Below, in pieces: positions 14,474-19,999 of a stretch of 19,999 nucleotides of DNA (within the stretch, counting starts at the first letter, position 1; each line of letters opens with the position of its first letter). The notes beneath the pieces were generated by a model that worked only from the letters and a program-made list of their open reading frames with translations, had not been told where the DNA came from and did no database searches. The stretch is from Methylococcaceae bacterium UBA7658 (GTDB taxonomy: Bacteria; Pseudomonadota; Gammaproteobacteria; Methylococcales; Methylomonadaceae), in the NCBI GenBank assembly GCA_002483425.1, contig DLHW01000014.1:159823-179821 (forward strand), written 5' to 3'. Both the position numbers and the translations under genes were made by a program.

Positions 14474-15535
14474 ATGATCTGGTTTAATCAGAAACAGAAT
14501 TCGGTGCTGGGTTTGGATATTAGCACCGCGGCTGTGAAGTTACTGGAGTTAAGCAAGGTGGGGGTCCGTTATCGCGTTGAAAGCTATTCAGTGGCGCCTT
14601 TACCGCAAGATGCTTTTGTTGATAAAAACATCGCCAATATAGACACCATTGCGGACGCCATAAAATTAGCGGTTAAGCAGTCTGGAACCAGGCTCCGCCA
14701 AGCGTGCGTGGCTGTTTCGGGTTCTGCTGTCATGTCCAAAGTTATTACAATTCCCGCAGCGTTGGCCGAAGAAGAAATTGAAGACCATGTGTTGGATGAA
14801 GCTTCTCAATACGTGCCTTATTCATTGGATGAAGTCAATCTTGACTTCGAGGTTCAGAAACAGAACGAAACAAATCCGCAGATGCTGGACGTTCTTTTAG
14901 TCGCGTCACGGAAAGAAAATGTTAACGACCGGGTGGAAGCCTTGGCAAAAGCAGGTTTAAAAACAAAAATTGTGGATGTAGAGGCGTTTGCAATCGAAAA
15001 CGCCTTTGTCTTACTCACCGATCAACTGGAGGGCGCCACAGAAGGAAAAACTTACGCGGTCGCGGACGTGGGCGCTACCATGGCTACTCTCAACATAGTC
15101 CACGATGGAAGGACTGTTTATACTCGCGAACAAGGTTTCGGCGGAAAACAATTGACCGAAGAAATCCAGCGCCGGTACGGTTTTTCGTACGAAGAAGCGG
15201 GCTTAGCCAAAAAACGGGGCGGGTTGCCGGAAAGTTATAATGTTGATGTGCTAGAACCTTTTAAGAAAGCAATGGTTCAGCAAATATCGAGGTCAATGCA
15301 GTTTTTTATTTCGTCCAGCGCTAATAGAAGCGTCGATGGCATTGTTTTGGCAGGCGGTTGCGCTGCCATTCCTGGTATCGATAGTCTGGTTGAGCAAAGC
15401 TTAGGTATGACGGCTTATATCGCTAATCCTTTTATTAGTATGGCGCTTTCTAATAAAGTGAAACCTCAAAGCTTGAGCGCCGATGCGCCGGCTTTGATGT
15501 TAGCCTGCGGTTTGGCTTTAAGGAGCTTCGATTAA
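14474..15535 (+). CDS. pilM: Type IV pilus assembly protein PilM
   Basis: Cytoplasmic actin-like ATPase that binds the N-terminal tail of PilN and links the pilus motors to the inner-membrane alignment complex. The 353 residues have the family opening VLGLDISTAAVKLLELS (about 11-27), a VADVGATMATLNIVHDG phosphate-loop segment near 196, the GFGGKQLTEEIQRRYG helix, and the FISSSANRSVDGIVLAGG region with GGCAAIPGI near 292-303, all typical of the FtsA/PilM fold. AAGGG lies 6 bp before the ATG. It is the first gene of pilMNOPQ, and its stop codon overlaps the pilN start by one base. The order is the same as in Pseudomonas and other twitching gammaproteobacteria. Assignment is firm. Confidence 0.96.
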   Translation: MIWFNQKQNSVLGLDISTAAVKLLELSKVGVRYRVESYSVAPLPQDAFVDKNIANIDTIADAIKLAVKQSGTRLRQACVAVSGSAVMSKVITIPAALAEEEIEDHVLDEASQYVPYSLDEVNLDFEVQKQNETNPQMLDVLLVASRKENVNDRVEALAKAGLKTKIVDVEAFAIENAFVLLTDQLEGATEGKTYAVADVGATMATLNIVHDGRTVYTREQGFGGKQLTEEIQRRYGFSYEEAGLAKKRGGLPESYNVDVLEPFKKAMVQQISRSMQFFISSSANRSVDGIVLAGGCAAIPGIDSLVEQSLGMTAYIANPFISMALSNKVKPQSLSADAPALMLACGLALRSFD

Positions 15536-16113
15536 TGGCAAGAATTAATCTATTACCTTGGCGTGAAGAACAACGGCAACAAAAGAAGAAAGAATTTTTA
15601 TCTTTGTTGGGCTTGTCGGCATTATCAACCGTGCTCGCTTTAGGTTTAGTTCATCTTTATATGGCAGGACTTAAAGATTACCAAACCCAAAGAAACAAAT
15701 TACTGCAAGACGAAATCGCTAGATTAGATGAAAAAATCGTTGAAGTAAAAAGCATCGGAGAGAAGAAAAGTAAGTTGCTGGCTAAAATCGATCTAGTCCA
15801 AAAACTTCAGGAAAGCCGTCCCGAGATTGTTCATTTATTTGACGAAATTCCGAGAACAACGCCAGATGGAGTTTTTTTAACTAAGTTTACTCAAGCCGGC
15901 GCAAATCTAATTTTTGAAGGTAAGACTCAATCCAATGCGCGCGTTTCAGCCTTTATGCGATCTGTTGAAGCTTCCGAGTGGCTCAAGACGCCTAAACTTG
16001 ATGTTATTAAATCGCCCGGTAAAACCAATGTCGAGCAAAATAGCGACTTTGTGTTAAGAGCGCAACTCGGTAAAAAAACAACAGAACCTGAAAAAGAGGT
16101 GGCAAAACGATGA
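15535..16113 (+). CDS. pilN: Type IV pilus inner-membrane assembly protein PilN
   Basis: Bitopic inner-membrane protein that pairs with PilO and docks PilM through its short cytoplasmic tail. The 192 residues start with ARINLLPWREEQRQQKKKE, the conserved PilM-binding INLLPWR motif, followed by one membrane helix (about 22-44, FLSLLGLSALSTVLALGLVH). Next come a coiled coil (about 50-85) and a ferredoxin-like periplasmic domain with VFLTKFTQAGANLIFEGKT and SNARVSAFMRSVEAS. AAGGAG stands 9 bp before the ATG; the ATG overlaps the pilM stop (TAATG), indicating coupled translation. Its own stop overlaps pilO by four bases. The C-terminal tail is Lys/Glu-rich and likely flexible. Confidence 0.95.
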   Translation: MARINLLPWREEQRQQKKKEFLSLLGLSALSTVLALGLVHLYMAGLKDYQTQRNKLLQDEIARLDEKIVEVKSIGEKKSKLLAKIDLVQKLQESRPEIVHLFDEIPRTTPDGVFLTKFTQAGANLIFEGKTQSNARVSAFMRSVEASEWLKTPKLDVIKSPGKTNVEQNSDFVLRAQLGKKTTEPEKEVAKR

Positions 16114-16739
16114 ACTTGTCTGAAATAAATTGGGACATCAATGCCTCGGGGACATGGCCGGTTCCTATTAAAGCGTTAGCCGTTGTTCTGGTTTGCCTAA
16201 TGGTTGCTGGTGCGGGGGTTTATTGGGACACCCTCGGTCAAATAGACGAATTGAGCGCGCTGGAAAAGAAAGAAATTGACTTAAAAACCGAATTTGAAGG
16301 TAAGCAAAAAAAAGTCGCTAATTTACAAGATTATCGCGACCAGTTAGCTCAAATCGAAACCTCGCTTTCGATCATGATTAAACAGATGCCCACCGAGGAG
16401 GAGGTGGCCAGTTTGTTAATTGATATTTCTCAAACCGGTTTGGCTAGCGGATTGGAGTTTAGGCTATTCAAGCCGTCGGCTCCAATACCTAAAGAGTTTT
16501 ATTCGGAACTTCCCATTGCGATACAAGTTACCGGTAAATACGAAGAATTAAGTCTCTTTGTTAGCGGGTTAGCGGCGTTGCCGCGTATCGTAACGGTTCA
16601 TGATGTAAAAATTGTTCCAATAAGCGCCAAGGGAGACGAGGAAAACGCAATGATCATGGATGCCACGGTCAAAACGTATAATGAAAAAATAGCGGTAACA
16701 GCAAAACCTGGCGATAAGCGTGTAAGGGGGAAAAAGTAG
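16110..16739 (+). CDS. pilO: Type IV pilus inner-membrane assembly protein PilO
   Basis: Partner of PilN in the alignment complex; its periplasmic domain binds PilP. The 209 residues show a short cytoplasmic N-terminus (LSEINWDINASGTWPVPIK), one membrane helix (about 22-41, ALAVVLVCLMVAGAGVYW), a coiled coil (about 48-90, with the family-like KKEIDLKTEFEGKQKKVANL) and a ferredoxin-like fold with QMPTEEEVASLLIDIS, GLEFRLFKPSAP and PIAIQVTGKYEELSLFVSGL. The ATG overlaps the end of pilN (ATGA) and is preceded by GAGGTG. The basic C-terminal tail (KPGDKRVRGKK) is also seen in some homologues. Assignment rests on motifs, length and operon position and is firm. Confidence 0.95.
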   Translation: MNLSEINWDINASGTWPVPIKALAVVLVCLMVAGAGVYWDTLGQIDELSALEKKEIDLKTEFEGKQKKVANLQDYRDQLAQIETSLSIMIKQMPTEEEVASLLIDISQTGLASGLEFRLFKPSAPIPKEFYSELPIAIQVTGKYEELSLFVSGLAALPRIVTVHDVKIVPISAKGDEENAMIMDATVKTYNEKIAVTAKPGDKRVRGKK

Positions 16740-17305
16740 TGATGGCTAATTACCAAGACTTTTTTCGGACGTCCCTTCAACGGTTGCTTGTTTTAACGGC
16801 CGGATTGTGTCTGTTGCTGCATTTGTCCGGTTGCAGCGAAGAAGGCTTTGCCGATTTACAGAAATATATGTCGGATGTTAAAGCGAGGCCGAGGGGAACT
16901 ATCGAATCCTTGCCTGAAATTAAACCGGTTGAACCGTTTGTTTTCAAACCGGAAGGACTGCGCGACCCGTTTAAAGCCATCGGAGATTCCGAAGCGGCTG
17001 AAGAAGCTTTAGTGTCGATTGGCAATGGAATTAGACCCGATACCTCGAGGCGGAAAGAAGAGTTGGAAGCGTTTCCCCTGGATAGTTTAAGAATGGTAGG
17101 CACGGTGACAATGAAATCTAATCTTTGGGGCTTAGTGAAAGCCAGCGATAAAACGATTTACCGCGTACAAGTGGGAAATTACATGGGAAAAAATTACGGA
17201 AAAATAATCCGCATACTAACCGATAAGATTGAATTAATGGAAATTGTTCCAGACAAGCCGGGCACTTGGCGCGAACAGCAAACTTCATTAGCGTTAACTG
17301 AGTGA
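16739..17305 (+). CDS. pilP: Type IV pilus lipoprotein PilP
   Basis: Inner-membrane lipoprotein that connects PilN/PilO to the secretin PilQ. The signal sequence is followed by a lipobox LSGC, giving a lipidated cysteine at residue 31 when counted from the ATG at 16742; the residues after it are SEEGFADLQKYM. A flexible Pro-rich linker (ESLPEIKPVEPFVFKPEGLRDPF broken around residue 60-80) leads to a C-terminal beta-domain with LRMVGTVTMKSNLWGLVKA, YRVQVGNYMGKNYGKI and the ELMEIVPD turn, all typical of PilP. The reading frame opens with GTG at 16739, overlapping the pilO stop, immediately followed by ATG at 16742; AAGGGGG at 16723-16730 fits either. The start is thus uncertain by one codon only. 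Confidence 0.95.
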   Translation: MMANYQDFFRTSLQRLLVLTAGLCLLLHLSGCSEEGFADLQKYMSDVKARPRGTIESLPEIKPVEPFVFKPEGLRDPFKAIGDSEAAEEALVSIGNGIRPDTSRRKEELEAFPLDSLRMVGTVTMKSNLWGLVKASDKTIYRVQVGNYMGKNYGKIIRILTDKIELMEIVPDKPGTWREQQTSLALTE

Positions 17306-17320
17306 TTTTGAGGGTAATAA

Positions 17321-19666
17321 ATGAATAATAAACAGGGTAATGGTATGTGGGGCACAATGACGCGATCTAAACTTGCCTATGTTATTTTGGGTATGATTTT
17401 TTTCATTCAAATCCAATCACTTAATGCAGCAGGACTCGCTATATCCGGAATTGACGTGGCGTCTTTAGGCGGTGATAAGTTACAGGTTCAGATGGAGCTT
17501 AACGGTTCGGCAATTACGCCTAAGATATTTCAAACCGACAATCCCGCCCGCATAGCTTTAGATTTTCCAGGGGTGTCGAACGGTCTTGAGAAAAAAATGT
17601 TTCCGATCAATCAAGGTGCTGTAAGCAGCATTTATGTTGCGGAAGCAGCCGACCGGGTGCGAGTGGTCATCAATCTTATCGAACCGACAACGTTCGATAC
17701 TAAAATCGACGGCAATAAGGTGTTGTTGTCTTTATCCAATTCGCGTTCGGCTGGCGCCATGCCGACGGCAAACACCAATCCAAGAGCGCACAGCGTCCCT
17801 GCGGTCTCCGCAATGCCGTTGTCGAATAAACCTTACATCCGCAAATCGACGCCTTCTTCCGTGGCCGCCGGGCTTATACCGGAACAAGGAATTAGAGGGA
17901 TTGATTTTAAGCGCGGTGAAAACGGCGAGGGCAGAATATTAGTTTCGCTCGCGAATCCCGACACCATCGTCAATACGCGAGAAGAAGGCGGAAACGTTGT
18001 CATCAGCTTTATTAACACCCGCTTGCCCGATAGTTTATCGAAACGATTGGATGTTTCCGAATTCGCTACGCCGGTAAAAACCATAGCATCGACTTCGTCG
18101 AGCCGGGAAACGACGATTACGGCGGGGATGCAGAACAGTTTATACGATTATTCCTTATTTCAATCCGAAGGTTTGCTGACCGTCGAATTTCGGCCTCTGA
18201 CGCCAGAAGAAAAAGAAGTGCTTGAAAGCAAACGGGAAAAATATAAAGGTGATCGGTTATCCTTAAATTTTCAGGATATCGATATCCGCAGTGTGATCGC
18301 GATTTTAGCTGAATTTACCGGACAGAACGTGGTAGCCGGGGACGAAGTAGCCGGTACCATCACCTTAAAGATGGACGACGTTCCGTGGGATGAAGCCTTG
18401 GACTTCATCATGATGACCAAAGGACTTGAGAAATTCGAGTCGGGTAACGTTATTTTGGTGGCGCCGGTCGGTAAGATTAAAGAATACAAAGAAAAACAGC
18501 AAGCTACCGAAGCGGTTGTCGAACAGTTGGAGCCGTTGGTAACCGAATATATAAGGATCAATTATTCCCGGGCTGAAAACTTTAGAAATTTGTTAAATGG
18601 CAGGGATACCGGAGCTTTCGGCAGTTGCGGTCCTAGTAAGTCATCAGGCTCTAGCTCCGGCGGCTCAGGTTCAAGCGGCGGAGCCGGCGGCAGCGGTTCG
18701 GCAGGGGGGGCTAATGCGGGTCAAAGCGGCGGGCAAGGCAGCGGCGTCAATCCGGAAAACGACAAATTCAGAATACTTTCGAGCCGCGGCTCGGCGGTTG
18801 TGGATGCCAGAACGAATACATTAATCGTCCGGGAAACCGCTAAGCGGCTAGACGAAGCTAAAAAGCTGATTCGACGATTGGACGTTCCGGTTCGCCAAGT
18901 CATGATTGAGGTGAGGATAGCGACCGCGAGTACGCAATTTGCTAAACAATTGGGGGTTCGTTTCGGGGTCGGCAAACAATCCGGTCTCGGTTCCGGTAAA
19001 TCATTTGCTATAGGCGGAACCGGCACCAGGGGCAATGAAAATGCCGAACCCGATGATGAGGGCAAAATAGGCGAGTTATCCAGCCAGATGGTCGAACTCG
19101 GCTTGGCCTCGCCCTACGGCGCTTTGGGTATGACGCTGGTGCGCGCGGCGGATTACGTGTTGAACCTTGAACTGCAAGCCTTGCAGAACAATAATCAGGG
19201 TGAATTGCTCTCTAACCCTAGAGTATTGACTTCCGACCGTTGTCAGGCGGTCATTAAACAAGGCACCCAAATTCCTTACCGTGTTCAACAAGGCCAGGGA
19301 GCGTTCTCTGTTGAATATAAGGATGCAACGTTAACGCTCGATGTAACCCCGCAAATTACCCCAAGCGGTAGTGTTGTGATGACATTAAAAGTTTCCAAGG
19401 ATGCGCCTGGATCGGCGTCCGTCGACGGTGTTGCGATCGATACGAGACAGCTTGAAACCAATGTTCATGTCATGGACGGTGAAACCGTCGTTCTGGGCGG
19501 TATCTTTGAACAAACCTTTAATGACAACGTCAACAAAGTCCCGTTTTTCGGTGATTTGCCCGGTGTCGGCTTTTTATTCAAAAGAAACGTGAAGCAAGAC
19601 GATAAAACAGAGTTGCTCATTTTCGTGACGCCGAAAATCGTTAAGGATAATGTCGCATCCAATTGA
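17321..19666 (+). CDS. pilQ: Type IV pilus outer-membrane secretin PilQ
   Basis: Multimeric outer-membrane channel through which the pilus emerges. It has 781 residues. After a signal peptide (cleavage probably near residue 36, SLNA-AG) come two AMIN domains that bind peptidoglycan (about 38-140 and 190-290). They are followed by the N0/STN domain (about 312-382, SLNFQDIDIRSVIAILAEF), the N1 domain (about 405-522) and the secretin core (about 525-772) with VRQVMIEVRIATAS, LLSNPRVLTSDRCQAVIKQG, VMDGETVVLGGIFEQ, and VPFFGDLPGVGFLF, then TELLIFVTPKIV. The N1 domain is interrupted by a Gly/Ser-rich insert (434-476) containing Cys436. GAGGG is 6 bp before the ATG; later in-frame ATGs at 17345 and 17357 are possible but less well placed. 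A strong terminator follows. Confidence 0.97.
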   Translation: MNNKQGNGMWGTMTRSKLAYVILGMIFFIQIQSLNAAGLAISGIDVASLGGDKLQVQMELNGSAITPKIFQTDNPARIALDFPGVSNGLEKKMFPINQGAVSSIYVAEAADRVRVVINLIEPTTFDTKIDGNKVLLSLSNSRSAGAMPTANTNPRAHSVPAVSAMPLSNKPYIRKSTPSSVAAGLIPEQGIRGIDFKRGENGEGRILVSLANPDTIVNTREEGGNVVISFINTRLPDSLSKRLDVSEFATPVKTIASTSSSRETTITAGMQNSLYDYSLFQSEGLLTVEFRPLTPEEKEVLESKREKYKGDRLSLNFQDIDIRSVIAILAEFTGQNVVAGDEVAGTITLKMDDVPWDEALDFIMMTKGLEKFESGNVILVAPVGKIKEYKEKQQATEAVVEQLEPLVTEYIRINYSRAENFRNLLNGRDTGAFGSCGPSKSSGSSSGGSGSSGGAGGSGSAGGANAGQSGGQGSGVNPENDKFRILSSRGSAVVDARTNTLIVRETAKRLDEAKKLIRRLDVPVRQVMIEVRIATASTQFAKQLGVRFGVGKQSGLGSGKSFAIGGTGTRGNENAEPDDEGKIGELSSQMVELGLASPYGALGMTLVRAADYVLNLELQALQNNNQGELLSNPRVLTSDRCQAVIKQGTQIPYRVQQGQGAFSVEYKDATLTLDVTPQITPSGSVVMTLKVSKDAPGSASVDGVAIDTRQLETNVHVMDGETVVLGGIFEQTFNDNVNKVPFFGDLPGVGFLFKRNVKQDDKTELLIFVTPKIVKDNVASN
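18620..18748 (+). repeat. Low-complexity Gly/Ser-coding stretch inside pilQ
   Basis: Residues 434-476 of PilQ are almost only Gly, Ser and Ala (pattern SGSSSGGSGSSGGAGGSG), encoded by runs of GGC/AGC-type triplets and a run of seven G near 18700. The stretch lies between the two halves of the N1 domain: IRINYSRAENFRNLL before it and ILSSRGSAVVDARTNTL after it. Such DNA can expand or contract by slippage, so length variation between strains would be expected. Confidence 0.75.
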
Positions 19667-19683
19667 CCGCTTCAACTTGTAGC

Positions 19684-19711
19684 AAAAAGGGGGCATAATG
19701 CCCCCTTTTTT
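19684..19711 (+). terminator. Rho-independent terminator of the pilMNOPQ operon
   Basis: A 7-bp stem GGGGGCA (19689-19695) and TGCCCCC (19699-19705) with a 3-nt loop, preceded by five A and followed by six T. It starts 18 bp after the pilQ stop. The A-run makes it potentially bidirectional, but only aroK lies beyond on the same strand, so aroK probably has its own promoter or depends on read-through. Confidence 0.93.
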
Positions 19712-19742
19712 AATTATTATATATATTGCTCTCGACCTGGAA

Positions 19743-19999
19743 ATGACATCGGAGAACATCTATTTGATAGGTCTTATGGGAGCTGGCAAGACAACCATAG
19801 GAAGGCAGTTGGCAAAAGCATTGAAGTTGCCTTTTTACGATAGCGATAAAGCTATAGAAGATAATACCGGCGTCGATATTCCAACCATTTTTGAATTCGA
19901 AGGCGAAGAAGGCTTTAGAGACCGCGAACAGAAAATGATCGAAAAGCTGACCCAATTAAAAGGCATTGTTCTTGCGACCGGGGGTGGGGCTATCTTACG
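19743..19999 (+). CDS. aroK: Shikimate kinase, 3' end cut by window edge
   Basis: Phosphorylates shikimate at O3 with ATP in aromatic amino acid synthesis. I read 85 residues from the ATG at 19743 to the right edge without a stop, about half of the usual length. The P-loop GLMGAGKTTIG (residues 10-20), the substrate-binding aspartates in FYDSDKAIE (D33, D35), the FRDRE motif with R59 and the ATGGGA loop (about 78-83) are all present. The order pilQ-aroK, usually continuing to aroB, is standard in gammaproteobacteria. The 76-bp gap from pilQ contains the strong terminator at 19684-19711. Only a weak GGA precedes the start. Truncation is due to the window, not to a mutation as far as can be seen. 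Confidence 0.96.
   Translation, partial: MTSENIYLIGLMGAGKTTIGRQLAKALKLPFYDSDKAIEDNTGVDIPTIFEFEGEEGFRDREQKMIEKLTQLKGIVLATGGGAIL

Noticed and set aside
18721..19065. 114-codon open frame on the minus strand within pilQ
   Set aside because: Antisense to the conserved N1/secretin region, no start signal, no known motif; explained by GC bias in the opposite frame.
19710..19955. 81-codon open frame on the minus strand over the aroK start
   Set aside because: It lies antisense to the well-recognised shikimate kinase P-loop region and begins inside it without a ribosome-binding site.
1..19999. CRISPR arrays, insertion sequences, tRNA/rRNA genes or phage genes
   Set aside because: I saw no regularly spaced direct repeats, transposase or integrase motifs, terminal inverted repeats with target duplications, or cloverleaf sequences; all long frames belong to core genes.

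Overview
The window looks like a core chromosomal segment of a gammaproteobacterium. The supporting evidence is conserved gene order: a rhodanese–secB–gpsA unit divergent from gpmI–envC–ctpA, and ponA (PBP1a) divergent from pilMNOPQ–aroK. Both layouts are familiar from Pseudomonas and relatives. Base composition appears moderate (mid-40s % GC by eye). The sulfite reductase paired with a DUF934 protein, together with NhaD, would also suit Pseudomonas-like or methanotroph (Methylococcales) genomes, but I cannot place the genus from this window and treat that as a weak guess.

Layout. Positions 1-1902 (minus strand): gpsA (cut by the left edge), secB and a membrane-anchored rhodanese of the YibN type. 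A 268-bp divergent gap leads to gpmI, envC and ctpA (2171-6337, plus strand), closed by a strong bidirectional terminator (6362-6391). Convergent to it, on the minus strand, is a sulfite reductase operon (cysI at 6884-8536 overlapping a DUF934 gene at 6445-6897). Divergent from cysI, across a 156-bp gap holding a notable inverted repeat and facing promoters, lies nhaD (8693-10054). It is followed on the plus strand by a 12-TM AmpG-type transporter and rpmE. PBP1a (11893-14217, minus) converges on rpmE. Across a 256-bp divergent gap the tightly packed pilMNOPQ operon runs from 14474 to 19666, ends in a strong hairpin terminator, and is followed by aroK, which runs off the right edge.

How the genes work together. 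Several products serve the cell envelope. EnvC is an amidase activator for septal peptidoglycan splitting, CtpA is a periplasmic PDZ protease, AmpG recovers muropeptides, PBP1a makes peptidoglycan, and SecB brings exported proteins to SecA. PilM-N-O-P-Q form the type IV pilus alignment complex from the cytoplasm to the outer-membrane secretin. The rest is metabolism and homeostasis: GpmI (glycolysis), GpsA (phospholipid precursor), CysI with DUF934 (assimilatory sulfite reduction), AroK (shikimate pathway), NhaD (Na+/H+ exchange) and L31 (ribosome).

I see no mobile element, CRISPR array, tRNA or rRNA, and no stretch above 300 bp without a gene. No previously undescribed multi-gene system is evident. 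The most interesting non-coding signal is the 14-nt inverted repeat between cysI and nhaD, and the most unusual protein feature is the Gly/Ser-rich insert in PilQ.
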